Positions 1 through 9,115 of a stretch of 64,000 nucleotides of DNA are shown here, in pieces; the stretch's first letter is position 1; the number at the start of each line of letters is the position of its first letter. Made by a program: the position numbers and the translations under genes. This stretch comes from Ruminiclostridium cellulolyticum H10 (GTDB lineage Bacteria; Bacillota; Clostridia; Acetivibrionales; DSM-1351), in NCBI RefSeq assembly GCF_000022065.1, contig NC_011898.1, positions 3,165,501 to 3,229,500 of the forward strand, given 5' to 3'. The notes beneath the pieces were generated by a model that saw nothing but the letters and a program-made list of their open reading frames with translations, ran no database searches and was not told the origin of the DNA.

Positions 1-281
1 ACTAAATACAAGTAAATCCACTGAGCAGACCTGATATAACTATCAAAGTTAAAAAGATCTACACATAAGAAATCTCTATGCTGTTTACTTTGACGTAATT
101 TTGCTGCCATGTCTAATCCTTGAGATTGCATTGTATTTATGTTTGGCTTAATAAGCTCTTTTAAAGTATCATAATTACGGACAACGAAGGAAACAATCAA
201 GCAAAAAAAACCGATTCCTATTACTATTAGCGTAGATCGGTTAAATATGTATTTTTTTAAATTTTTGAGAAAATACTGCAT
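1..281 (-). CDS. Partial membrane protein, possibly ABC-type permease (C-terminus outside window)
   Basis: The reading frame starts at an ATG at 281 with a good ribosome site (AAGGAG, 7 nt upstream) and stays open to the window edge, giving 93 codons. Residues 2-17 are basic and Asn-rich. Residues about 18-34 form one hydrophobic membrane segment, followed by a polar stretch that would lie outside. A second hydrophobic segment begins at the window edge. This topology, one N-terminal helix then a large outer domain, is common in ABC-2 type permeases and in membrane proteins next to bacteriocin-like peptides, but no family motif is visible. It lies downstream of the small exported protein at 393-806 and is probably co-transcribed with it. 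The function is an inference from context only. Confidence 0.6.
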   Translation of the reverse strand, partial: MQYFLKNLKKYIFNRSTLIVIGIGFFCLIVSFVVRNYDTLKELIKPNINTMQSQGLDMAAKLRQSKQHRDFLCVDLFNFDSYIRSAQWIYLYL

Positions 282-305
282 TCCAGAACTCCTTGTATAA
301 TAATT

Positions 306-356
306 ATGATTCCAAATGCAGAAGGAGAATTGCGCCCCTCTCTGCATTGGAATCAT
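306..356 (-). promoter_or_regulatory. Intergenic hairpin between exported protein and membrane protein
   Basis: An inverted repeat pairs 306-322 with 341-356 (16 bp, one bulged A at 314). It lies between the stop at 393 and the ribosome site of the next gene near 290. No T-run follows on the minus strand, so it is more likely an mRNA-processing or attenuation hairpin than a full terminator. It could set different expression levels for the two genes. Confidence 0.45.
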
Positions 357-392
357 TACCGCTTTTATCTGTTATATAATGCTAAAAAGATT

Positions 393-806
393 TTAATAAT
401 CATCTGCTGCATATGTACCATATGCATGGTAAGATGGGGAACTACTACTGTATCCGGCAATCAATACAAGAGCATGATAAGGATAGCCGACTTGCTGTTG
501 TCCATCCCAGTTAATTAATTTCCTTGTGTTACTCGCATAATCCCTTGCAACACCTCTATTTTCATGTGCTGAATTATGTAAAACTGTGTCCAAGTTTTGC
601 CAGTACTCAACATAGCCCCCGTCACTTGCTCTGGTATTTATTACTGCTGGAGCATCTGTATGAGCCTTCACGGATGCCGGAGTCTCAGCATAATTGAGTT
701 CCGAAATATAAAAGTCGAAGTTTTTAACATCGTGAGCAGTAACACCTACAGTAAGGATAGTCAGACCACAAAGCAAAATTGCCAGGCCTCTTGAAAATAA
801 CTTCAC
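393..806 (-). CDS. Small exported protein, unknown function
   Basis: This 137-residue protein has a clear signal peptide: basic start, hydrophobic core at residues 7-22, and an Ala-His cleavage region near residue 24. The mature part is about 113 residues, rich in Tyr, Ser, Asn and Ala, has no cysteine, and ends in a Ser/Tyr-rich tail (GYSSSSPSYHAYGTYAADDY). The start is a GTG with no strong ribosome site; an in-frame TAA just upstream rules out a longer form. It has its own strong promoter (849-893) and is followed by a membrane protein gene. The arrangement resembles loci where a small exported protein precedes an ABC or immunity-type membrane protein, as in lactococcin-972-like or DUF2712 loci. 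I could not confirm family membership, so a bacteriocin role is only a hypothesis. Confidence 0.65.
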   Translation of the reverse strand: MKLFSRGLAILLCGLTILTVGVTAHDVKNFDFYISELNYAETPASVKAHTDAPAVINTRASDGGYVEYWQNLDTVLHNSAHENRGVARDYASNTRKLINWDGQQQVGYPYHALVLIAGYSSSSPSYHAYGTYAADDY

Positions 807-848
807 TTTGTATTAGTATCGAATAGTAGCTGTTTAATCGCGATTTTT

Positions 849-893
849 GACAACTACTTGTATAAATATACCATTTTTACAAGCAGTTGTCAA
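849..893 (-). promoter_or_regulatory. Sigma-A promoter inside an inverted repeat (operator-like)
   Basis: On the minus strand a consensus -35 TTGACA (plus 888-893) is separated by exactly 17 bp from a -10 TATATT (plus 865-870). A 14-bp inverted repeat (849-862 with 878-891, one mismatch) has one arm over the -35 and the other just downstream of the -10, around the start site. No T-run follows either arm, which argues against a terminator. The layout suits a dimeric repressor that blocks polymerase. It drives the exported protein at 393-806. Confidence 0.7.
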
Positions 894-949
894 ACCATAA
901 ACTGTCGAGTCTTATATATAAAATTGATACAATCTATAATTTCGCCTTA

Positions 950-1051
950 CGGCCAGTGTGCTTTCCATTTAAGTTTCCAATTCCGTTGGTACATTGTCAT
1001 AACAGTTGCCTTTCCTGTTGTCAATCCTTCGTTTGCTTCGGTTGCCTCTGA
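950..1051 (-). other. In-frame open extension after the stop of the giant surface protein
   Basis: Directly after the TAA that ends the 1739-residue protein (1052-1054), the same frame stays open for exactly 34 codons to the next TAA (947-949). The predicted residues look like a real protein tail, including TGKATVMTMYQRNWKLKWKA. This suggests that the stop is a recent nonsense change, or that some readthrough occurs. There is no ribosome site or start that would make this stretch a separate gene. Confidence 0.4.
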
Positions 1052-4000
1052 TTACTGGCTCTGCGTATAAATCAAATCATCTGTAGCTTTTCCTCGAATA
1101 TAGAAAACCTGCCTTAATGTATTACGGCTGTCCCATGTGTCAATCCATTTTTCGCTGCCATAGGTGGAAGCCCCTTTCTTCGTCACCAGGTCAAAGCTTA
1201 CAAAGGTTTTATCATCCGTCTCCAGCGGAATAATCCATTCAAATGTATAGGTGTCCCCAGAGATTCTTGTCAATTTAACGGCATCAGTGTGTGTTTTCCC
1301 TTTGATAATATAATGTATCTTAAATGCCGCATAATCCGGCTCACCCTGTATGTCTATCCTTCCTTTTACCTTGTAACCCGCCTTTATATACGTCCTGCTG
1401 TGTCCTACAAGAGAGTAATAATTTATTGGCATTTTTATCGTAGGGATATCTGTGTTGCTTTTTCGCGGATACCTGTCAATTTTGCCATCCCGATTGTCAT
1501 CCACACCCTTGCTTGTATCAAAATAATAGGATCTCCAGCCGGGATCCAGCATCATTGTAACTGCAAAACTGTATGCCCTGATTCCTACGATTTTATAGTC
1601 TACATTATCTGTTTCACTCATTCCGGAAGGAAGCCATGCTTTAAATTCAGCACTCCCAAGCTTTCCGTCCGGGTATGCCCCATCTGAAATATCAAGTCTT
1701 AATTCCCAGGTTTTTACTGACCCTGAATTGGAGATTAGTTTTATGTTTCCTGAATTCGAAGTGTATGTACGTCCTTCAAAGGTTAATTGGGTTTTTGATA
1801 CATATTGTGATGTTGTAAACTTAAACAGATTTGTATCCCCGGTATTAATCTGTGCTGCGGTTTCCCTTCCGTTTATGTATCCTTTTAAGTTAATTGGGGT
1901 TTTTACTGTAACCGGGAAGGTTATGGTCTTGCTCTGTTCCGCATTTGCTGTTATCTTAAATATATAATTACCATCTTTAAGGGTATGGGGTACGTTATAA
2001 GGTACGTTGTTCCAGCTGATGTCATTTCCATTTTTACTGCCTGTGGCCGTACTGTAGCTTACGGTTTTTGCACCTGACACCTGAGTCCCGTTTTGACTGT
2101 ACAAAGCCATTGTCAAATACGGATTTAACGGATATCTTGTCCATAAATCAAAGGCTTCCAGGTCTTCACTGGCAGGTAAGGTGACTGGAGACGGTGGAGC
2201 TCTGAAGGTGGTTTTCATTGCACGAAGCTGTGCTTCAAACTGCATTGGAGGCGTATCTGATAAAGTAAATATAACCTCTGGGACATCTGTATAGGTTGTT
2301 CCGTTTATATCCATTGTAAATACATCTGACCAAGTGTTTTCTATGTCTTTTACATAATACCTGATTCTATAGGTGCCGGGGCTCAGATTGTCGGGTATTG
2401 TATAGTTCCATTCCCCGCCTTCCTTTTTCCACATAATTTTCCTATTTGATATGCCTTTATCAGTCTTGGCTCTTGTGATATTATGATCCAGATCATAGCT
2501 AAAATCCTTCCATGTTGTCTTATATGTATTCGTAGCCCCATTAAAATCCCAATCAAGTTTCGCCTTGGCAATAGGCTTTCTGTGTACATATACGTCAACT
2601 TCTGTTGTTCCACTATAGTAGGAATAATTTTCACCATATGCACCAGTTGGCCTGTCTTTTACCCTTCTATATATCCGATACTTTCCTACATTTGAAAATG
2701 AATTTTTTATATCAGAAGTCCATCCTTTGCCAGAGTTAAAGACTGTTTGAGTTCCGGGTTCCTGTCCTGTGGGGTTATCAAAATGGTCCTTATCCTGTAT
2801 ATACTGCATTTCTCTTGATACTATCTCATCTTTTTCAAGATCATCTTCGCCGACATTTAGGGTAAACTGTTGATTTTGAAGAATAAATACCTGTTCAACC
2901 TCCGGCGTTTCATTTGAAATGTACTCCAGAACTTCATTTAAAATCTCCTGAACGGTCTTGTCTGTTGCATCTATAAATTTGACACAATCCGGGTACTGTT
3001 TCTGTATGTCTGGTGTTCCCACCAGAATAACCTTTGCATCAGTCTTGGCTACAATCAAATTGATTTCTGAAAGTTCTGATATTTTACCACCACTTACATA
3101 GAGAATGTATTTACTGCTGTTTCCCCGCCACGTATCAGTATAAGGCTGACGTACATATTTATATATAGTACCGCTGTAGTAGCCTGTATAGTTGGCAACC
3201 CACTGCATATTGGGTACCCAGTATGTTATAGTTTTGGAGACTGTACCTGAATACCCCGCATAGCTTCTTGTCCAGTCAAAGTCCCCTGCTTTATCGGAAC
3301 GTGCTGTTGAGGTGTAAACATATCCATATCCTGATAGAGTTCCGGAATAACCGTCACCATCACTGTATGATACGGATGAAGGAGGATAACTTCCGCTGTA
3401 CCCATGTCCACTGGTTGATTGACCTCCTGCACTTGCTGTTTTGGTTTCCGTCCGGAATTCATATTGGCCGAAATCGTAATAACCTCCGTTGTCTGTTATA
3501 CTTGTCCTTCGCAGCTTGCCGGAATATCCCGCACTAGTATATTGAATTTCTTCCGCAGGGTAGCTTGTTCCTGTATTGCTAGATATACTTGCAGGAGTTG
3601 AATACTCATAGGTTTTCATGTCCCATATATTAACGTTGGGAATGATATTTCTACCCAGCAAAGCATTTTCCATTGAAACCCTATAGCTTGCAATGTACTC
3701 GTATTTATTCTGTGCTAAGTCCTTATCCCTCATGATATACAGATCTATATTGGGTCTTTCTATTGGAGCATCTATATATATGTCACTTAACGGCTGATAG
3801 TTGTCTACCCAAAAATCGCATTCAAGATAAGCCGATTTTTTATCCGAATCGTTAACATACTGCGATAGTGTATCCTGACCATTTACACCTACAAACTCAT
3901 CTTGGGCATATATAAAGAATTTATAGTATCCAAGTTGGGTAGGCGTATATTCTGGAAAATCAGTCAGTTCACATATACCATTATCGCCAAGGCCGTTCCA

Positions 4001-6271
4001 TGACTTTATCAGGCTGTCAACATTACCGTTATTGTCACTGTCATACCATAATTCTATTTTGGCAGCAGTCACTTTATCCCCGTCTGTGCTGTTTACATCA
4101 TAGTGCCATGCACTTATTTGATCATTCCTTGTTACTACACTGTCAGATAGGTTCAGCTCTATATTTGGAGCAATGTCTTCTAGTACACGGAATTCCACTA
4201 CATATGGGTCAGACCACTTACCCAGAGTGTTTTTGCACTCCAAAGTCACTGAATATGAACCCGGTTCTTTATACTGCAATTGCTTTTTTAAGTCGGTATT
4301 AGTACCCTTATACAGCTGTGATGTGTCTCCACCATAAGACCATTTGTATTCAACTATTGGATATCTGTCCAGAACCAGTTGTATATTGCCATCAGTTGAA
4401 TTGTTGTCAACATTTATAATTCTGTTCTGTTTCCATGAGTTAGATGAAAGTTTGAACTGTGCAATAGGTTTTGTTGGATATACGTATACATAATCTGCTG
4501 AAACATATTCAACAACGGCAGCATCTTGTATCTCTTGTTTTTTGTTTTTAGGAAGGCCATCAAGTACAATTTTACTTTTATCAAGGTTGTATTTACAGAT
4601 AACTTCTGCGAAGTATCCATTTTTATCGGATGTGGCCGGGAATATGTAAGAGCCTGAGAAGAATTCATCATAGTCAACGGTTTCACCGTTAATGTATAGT
4701 TCAGTACTCTTTATTAATGACATATCGGTATTGTCTGCTGCATCCCGGAATGGAACCCCGTCAAATGCTATTTCTCCTATGCGATTATGTATTTGAAGTG
4801 TTGGGATGTCTATAACGAGAGTTTCGATTTTAGGCTTGGGAGGAGTCGGAATTGTGCCTGTTAAAAATTGATTGCTTCCGCTTTTGGAATTATTATGTCC
4901 ATCGAGATAATTTACTTTTGCTGTTGCTTCTACTCTTACTATGTAATTGTCCCCTTGCTTGGGAAGCTTCTTAATTTCTTCTATTGTGGTTTCAATGCTA
5001 AAAGTTGCGGTAATCATATTATCTGCTGTACTTTTAGGCACAATATTTTTTGACTTCTTTTCAGTATCGGTAAGTTCTATTCCAGATACCTTATCGATAT
5101 TTAAATCCCAGCTTTCTATATCCTGTCTTGTATAATACACCGTTCTTGACACCGAATCCTTATAGTATGGAATCCAATCTTTTGGTGCCGGTTCATCTTC
5201 CTTTAGGATAACATAATCCTGTAATTCACCTTCAACCTGAAATTCAAGTTTAACCTTTTGTTTGTCCAACTCGTTGCCTTTCGGAATATCGGGCATAGGT
5301 GATACTGAAGTTACGAAGCACTGTAAGGGTAAGTCCCTTTTACCACTATCAGATATTTTATTTACTTGTCCTAAATTTGGTATGGAAAAGGTCTGATACC
5401 AGATTGAGCCGTCAGGCCTTACGTGCCACATCTTTCCACTGCCGGACTTCTGAATCGTTGGGGCTGACTGAATATAAAGATATTCGTAAACATTTGGATC
5501 ATAATGGCCTTTCCCGTCAGGTATGCCCGAAAACCTGTCTACTGAATTAAAGGTTTTATATATCCAGTCTTTTAGCTTTTGGACTGTCTGCTGTTTATAA
5601 CGATTTAAAGAATTGTATGCTGATTCGTTATATGTACTAATTTTTCCTGATAAAACCTTCTTAACTTCATTTGTAGTACTCCAAGGTTCCTTTATCCAAT
5701 TCCTTTCCCTGAAGGTAGTTACCGTTGCTACGTTAATCATCCACATATTACTGAATATTTCCCCATTTACATCAAAGCCTAGGTACTTCCATTCTCCACG
5801 GGTGGTCTTACATTTATCTCCATGAGTTTTAGGATTCTGCTCCTTACCCTTGCAAGCTATCCCCTCAGGTTTTAAGAAATAACCGCCGTCATACTTAATT
5901 TCCGGGTTTTTAATATCCAAATCGTTGTGTATCTGATAACCACACTTAAAATAGTTCCCTGCCATACTCCTGTAGCTGCCATATACTACAAGATTCTTCT
6001 GAGTAAACAGCCTGTAGTTCAAATAGTAAGTGTTGGTACCCTTTTTTATTGTTAATGGAATAACACTACCGTTGAATTGTGTCGGCAACAGGTTATTTTT
6101 TTTATAGTTGTCGTAAGTCGACTGGTTGAAAAACTCCATACCACCATTTTCGTATCTAAGTAAAATATTGCTATTTGCATGTACGATTATATTAGGAAAG
6201 CCGATTATAAATAATACAAAGCAAAAAATCAATAAAATTACTTTTGTATATTTAATATTCAATTTATACAC
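1052..6271 (-). CDS. Giant secreted surface protein with PKD-like domains and GYSG repeats
   Basis: This 1739-residue protein has a signal peptide with hydrophobic core at about residues 10-30 and a cleavage region near VHANS. PKD/Ig-like beta modules can be recognised at about residues 600-695 (ends in PGSYSVTLECKNTLGKWS) and 1230-1330 (ends in GTYRIRYYVKDIENTWSD). Between about 910 and 1035 lies a Tyr/Gly/Ser-rich tract with five copies of a G-Y-(Y)-S-G motif spaced roughly 20-45 residues apart. A segment around 1060-1105 (LIVAKTDAKVILVG) resembles an alternating alpha/beta domain. There is no SLH or LPXTG anchor. The gene follows the SLH protein gene by only 7 bp, so they form one operon, and the SLH protein may attach this protein to the wall. 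The role is probably structural or adhesive; no enzyme motif was found. Confidence 0.85.
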   Translation of the reverse strand: MYKLNIKYTKVILLIFCFVLFIIGFPNIIVHANSNILLRYENGGMEFFNQSTYDNYKKNNLLPTQFNGSVIPLTIKKGTNTYYLNYRLFTQKNLVVYGSYRSMAGNYFKCGYQIHNDLDIKNPEIKYDGGYFLKPEGIACKGKEQNPKTHGDKCKTTRGEWKYLGFDVNGEIFSNMWMINVATVTTFRERNWIKEPWSTTNEVKKVLSGKISTYNESAYNSLNRYKQQTVQKLKDWIYKTFNSVDRFSGIPDGKGHYDPNVYEYLYIQSAPTIQKSGSGKMWHVRPDGSIWYQTFSIPNLGQVNKISDSGKRDLPLQCFVTSVSPMPDIPKGNELDKQKVKLEFQVEGELQDYVILKEDEPAPKDWIPYYKDSVSRTVYYTRQDIESWDLNIDKVSGIELTDTEKKSKNIVPKSTADNMITATFSIETTIEEIKKLPKQGDNYIVRVEATAKVNYLDGHNNSKSGSNQFLTGTIPTPPKPKIETLVIDIPTLQIHNRIGEIAFDGVPFRDAADNTDMSLIKSTELYINGETVDYDEFFSGSYIFPATSDKNGYFAEVICKYNLDKSKIVLDGLPKNKKQEIQDAAVVEYVSADYVYVYPTKPIAQFKLSSNSWKQNRIINVDNNSTDGNIQLVLDRYPIVEYKWSYGGDTSQLYKGTNTDLKKQLQYKEPGSYSVTLECKNTLGKWSDPYVVEFRVLEDIAPNIELNLSDSVVTRNDQISAWHYDVNSTDGDKVTAAKIELWYDSDNNGNVDSLIKSWNGLGDNGICELTDFPEYTPTQLGYYKFFIYAQDEFVGVNGQDTLSQYVNDSDKKSAYLECDFWVDNYQPLSDIYIDAPIERPNIDLYIMRDKDLAQNKYEYIASYRVSMENALLGRNIIPNVNIWDMKTYEYSTPASISSNTGTSYPAEEIQYTSAGYSGKLRRTSITDNGGYYDFGQYEFRTETKTASAGGQSTSGHGYSGSYPPSSVSYSDGDGYSGTLSGYGYVYTSTARSDKAGDFDWTRSYAGYSGTVSKTITYWVPNMQWVANYTGYYSGTIYKYVRQPYTDTWRGNSSKYILYVSGGKISELSEINLIVAKTDAKVILVGTPDIQKQYPDCVKFIDATDKTVQEILNEVLEYISNETPEVEQVFILQNQQFTLNVGEDDLEKDEIVSREMQYIQDKDHFDNPTGQEPGTQTVFNSGKGWTSDIKNSFSNVGKYRIYRRVKDRPTGAYGENYSYYSGTTEVDVYVHRKPIAKAKLDWDFNGATNTYKTTWKDFSYDLDHNITRAKTDKGISNRKIMWKKEGGEWNYTIPDNLSPGTYRIRYYVKDIENTWSDVFTMDINGTTYTDVPEVIFTLSDTPPMQFEAQLRAMKTTFRAPPSPVTLPASEDLEAFDLWTRYPLNPYLTMALYSQNGTQVSGAKTVSYSTATGSKNGNDISWNNVPYNVPHTLKDGNYIFKITANAEQSKTITFPVTVKTPINLKGYINGRETAAQINTGDTNLFKFTTSQYVSKTQLTFEGRTYTSNSGNIKLISNSGSVKTWELRLDISDGAYPDGKLGSAEFKAWLPSGMSETDNVDYKIVGIRAYSFAVTMMLDPGWRSYYFDTSKGVDDNRDGKIDRYPRKSNTDIPTIKMPINYYSLVGHSRTYIKAGYKVKGRIDIQGEPDYAAFKIHYIIKGKTHTDAVKLTRISGDTYTFEWIIPLETDDKTFVSFDLVTKKGASTYGSEKWIDTWDSRNTLRQVFYIRGKATDDLIYTQSQ

Positions 6272-6278
6272 ACCTTCT

Positions 6279-7706
6279 TTAGTTCAATCTAAGCATAGTA
6301 TTTTTTGTTATATAGTCTTTAGCCCATACTTGAAAACCAAAGGATATACCTCCTTCACTTCGACCTCCAATTACGTAAATTTGGCGCCCATTAAGAAAGT
6401 ATACTCCATGTCTCCAACTCATATCATTCAATGAGTAGTTTAGATATTTATCATGTATTTTCTTAGCCTGTTCATAGTCCTTTCCAAACCATAGCTTTAT
6501 AAGCTCATAGCTATAATTTTTCAAGTGCTTGTTATACTTGTCTACCTCATAGCTTGATATTTCATATAACCATCCATTGCTGTTGTCATACAAGCTTTCT
6601 TTTTGCCCTTTTTTTATTTGACTTCTTTGAGTTGCTATGCCAATTCCATTTAAAGGTAAAATCAGACCATAAATATCATTCATGTACTTATCAAAATGAT
6701 CTTTACTATTAAAGTAATTAATTGCAAAACTCTTATCTTTTTCAGCATAGGTAAAATCTATCTTCCCACCTGTTATAAGGTTACGGTTCTTGTACATTGT
6801 TTGTGCTGTTTCCCATATCTCCATCATTGGGAACAATCCTTTATATAGGGTATATTCCTTGTTTTCATAGAAGCCTGCTGCCTCATTGTCATATTCACCA
6901 TTGTTGGCGTTACTGTTTTTCCATTTAAAGCTTTCGCTTGCTGACGGAACACTTTCAACCCTGGCATTCTTGTCCAGTAGCTTTATTATTATGACTGACA
7001 CTTCTGCTCTGGTAAGAGTACCCTTGGGATTGAATTTATTGTTACTGCCTGTTAAAAGCCCTATACGGTAGCAATCTATGACATCCTGAAGGTATTTTCC
7101 TGTAACAGTAGGATAATCTGTCATTTTAAGCTTCTGGTAACCTACGTATACATTGTCAAAAAAGCCTTTGTTACCCTTGGACGGGTATGGGTCACTTCCC
7201 TTTACAAAGTAGTCTTTTGGAATAGTTTCATATTTTCCTATGGTTCTTCTTGCCAGACTAGCCGCAAGCTCACGAGAGATAGGTTTTGTATAATCTGAAA
7301 TTTCGCCTTTTTTCAGAATACCTTCATTTAAGGCAATATCAACGAATGGCTTATAATACGGCACTCCTTGGGGTACTTCCGGTCGGTAGCCTATTGCTCT
7401 GACAAGCATCAAAATGTACTGTCCCCCCAGAAGCTTGTCATTAGGTCTGAAGCTTCCGTCCGGAAAGCCAGATATTATTTCAAGTGCAGATATTTTTGCT
7501 ATAAAATTCCTACCCCAGTGACTTTTAATATCTGTGTATTTAGCCAGCTCAGTATCTAAGTTCGATTGTGTGAGGGTGTTGTATTTATCAACGAGGGGCT
7601 GCATACGCATCTCTGTGGTTGTACTGGAGTTTTCCGCCATTACAGGCAAAAGTGCTGTTAACAAAAACGCTAAAACTGTTATTATACATAAAAGTTTTTT
7701 TATCAT
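6279..7706 (-). CDS. S-layer-homology (SLH) domain surface protein
   Basis: This 475-residue protein has a signal peptide (hydrophobic core about residues 5-24, cleavage near VMAEN). Three SLH domains follow at about residues 50-105 (IKSHWGRNFIAKI, GFPDGSFRPND), 110-155 and 170-255 (LLTGSNNKFNPKGTLTRAEV). These bind pyruvylated secondary wall polymer and anchor proteins to the cell surface. The C-terminal half (about 260-475) matches nothing I recognise; it is rich in Tyr, Lys and Asn. The ribosome site GGAG lies just upstream of the ATG. It is the first gene of a tight operon with the giant protein at 1052-6271 and likely works with it at the envelope. Confidence 0.88.
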   Translation of the reverse strand: MIKKLLCIITVLAFLLTALLPVMAENSSTTTEMRMQPLVDKYNTLTQSNLDTELAKYTDIKSHWGRNFIAKISALEIISGFPDGSFRPNDKLLGGQYILMLVRAIGYRPEVPQGVPYYKPFVDIALNEGILKKGEISDYTKPISRELAASLARRTIGKYETIPKDYFVKGSDPYPSKGNKGFFDNVYVGYQKLKMTDYPTVTGKYLQDVIDCYRIGLLTGSNNKFNPKGTLTRAEVSVIIIKLLDKNARVESVPSASESFKWKNSNANNGEYDNEAAGFYENKEYTLYKGLFPMMEIWETAQTMYKNRNLITGGKIDFTYAEKDKSFAINYFNSKDHFDKYMNDIYGLILPLNGIGIATQRSQIKKGQKESLYDNSNGWLYEISSYEVDKYNKHLKNYSYELIKLWFGKDYEQAKKIHDKYLNYSLNDMSWRHGVYFLNGRQIYVIGGRSEGGISFGFQVWAKDYITKNTMLRLN

Positions 7707-8272
7707 ACCTTTCTATTCTCCTTTTTAATTAACATAAAATTTTATTTGGAATGTTTATATATGAATTGATTTTGTTATACAAGTTTAGGATAATTTTATT
7801 TAGACAAGTACATAAGTTCAGTATGCTACATGCTTACAGGTGGACTAAGGTTTGCCTTAATAATGCTTTTAGATGCTAATAGCTATAGCATAGTTGAAAT
7901 AAATATGAAAATTTAAATAATTGTGTACTCTTGGATGTGATTTTTGAATAATGACTTGTATTGGATTATAGTTGCAAATTTTCAGGTATTTAGGCCTTTT
8001 TTCTTAGAATGACACAAAGTCCTCTCACCTTATTTTCTAAAACTTCCAAATTTTATTATATCATTCTTGTGATGTCTGTCAATATTTTTTTCATAAATAA
8101 CAAAAAAAGTACAAAAAATACAATCTTCAAAAGAGTTCTGCCTTTAAAACCAGCCTTATGTCTTGCTTATACATGAAGCTTTATAATTTGTCATTTTTCT
8201 ATGAGGTGTTATAGAGATGGTCAGTTTAATCTTGTATCCTCCCGGCCGAATGATGTGATTCTGAAGCTATAG
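7707..8272. other. AT-rich intergenic region, no gene seen
   Basis: This 566-bp spacer separates the SLH operon from the anti-sigma gene, both on the minus strand. It is very AT-rich with stops in all frames, and presumably holds the SLH operon promoter. I could not settle on one -35/-10 pair. A short string AGGCAAACC on the minus strand (7849-7857) resembles part of a c-di-GMP riboswitch, but the remaining conserved parts are absent. Confidence 0.5.
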
Positions 8273-9115
8273 TCAGTCTACGGGAATCCATTTAATAGGA
8301 TTCTGTTCATTGGACTCATGTGTCAAGTTATATAGTACGGTTCCATCACTCGCGTAGGCTGTACCTCGCAATTCCGAATCTTTAATCATCCCGTTCCAAG
8401 TGCTGGTACCGTCCCAATTTCCTGTCTCATCCCAGAAGAAAACTGTTATAGGAGAATCGACATTCTGTCTCTGCAACTTACCCTCTTTACCAAGCTCAAT
8501 ATAAGCTACACGCCCGTCATTAACCGCTACGGCAAATATAATATATAAAGATTTATTAATTGAATTGGCATAGCTCCCCTTTGTAATCAACTGTACTCCT
8601 AAGTTTCGGTCCGCGATATACCTATTTGGCCATTTATAATTATACTTCCAGAAAGGGAAATGATAAACCACATTAATATCTCGATACAGCCCATCGTCGT
8701 CATAGATATATAATATACGTTCCTTGCCCATAGGTACTGCGGCAAGCAACCGCGAATTCTCATCAAGGACATTGCCGGCATGAGCAGCACTCATAGGGTC
8801 AAAACGGTTTCCATCAGCATACATCAGTGATAGAGAGATAATGCAACCGAGGAGAAGCCCAATGCAAAGCCTCCAATACCATTTTGCTCTGTTAAGTCTT
8901 TTTGCAAGAGATTGATAGCCTCCTACATTGTCTGTTTTAGGTGGAGTTTTAAAGTGTATCTCAGTAGCTTTCTTCACTTCGTGATAAAAGCGGTAACATT
9001 CGTTACATTTATTTAAATGATCTTCAACAACATTTGAACTAAAATCACTGGTTGCTTTGTCTTGATATAACAGTAATAAATCTTTAATCAGATCACAATT
9101 ATATTTCATATCCAT
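8273..9115 (-). CDS. Anti-sigma factor with N-terminal zinc-finger (zf-HC2) and one membrane helix
   Basis: This 280-residue protein opens with a cytoplasmic zinc-finger-like anti-sigma domain. It has a conserved C-D-L-I start and an H-x3-C-x2-C motif at about residues 33-40 (HLNKCNECYRF). One membrane helix follows at about 80-99 (LCIGLLLGCIISLSLMYA), then an outer domain of about 180 residues rich in Tyr and Trp that could sense envelope state. Its start overlaps the end of the ECF sigma gene by 17 bp, so the two are translationally coupled. It most likely holds that sigma factor inactive at the membrane until a signal arrives. The domain order is typical of RsiW/RsgI-like regulators; the outer domain is unrecognised. 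Confidence 0.85.
   Translation of the reverse strand: MDMKYNCDLIKDLLLLYQDKATSDFSSNVVEDHLNKCNECYRFYHEVKKATEIHFKTPPKTDNVGGYQSLAKRLNRAKWYWRLCIGLLLGCIISLSLMYADGNRFDPMSAAHAGNVLDENSRLLAAVPMGKERILYIYDDDGLYRDINVVYHFPFWKYNYKWPNRYIADRNLGVQLITKGSYANSINKSLYIIFAVAVNDGRVAYIELGKEGKLQRQNVDSPITVFFWDETGNWDGTSTWNGMIKDSELRGTAYASDGTVLYNLTHESNEQNPIKWIPVD

Noticed and set aside
849-891. Inverted repeat taken as a terminator
   Set aside because: No T-run on either strand, and a consensus promoter lies between and across the arms, so an operator is more likely.
7835-7870. Possible c-di-GMP (GEMM) riboswitch, because AGGCAAACC occurs on the minus strand upstream of the SLH operon
   Set aside because: The second conserved block (GACGCAAAGCC-like) and the closing stems are absent.
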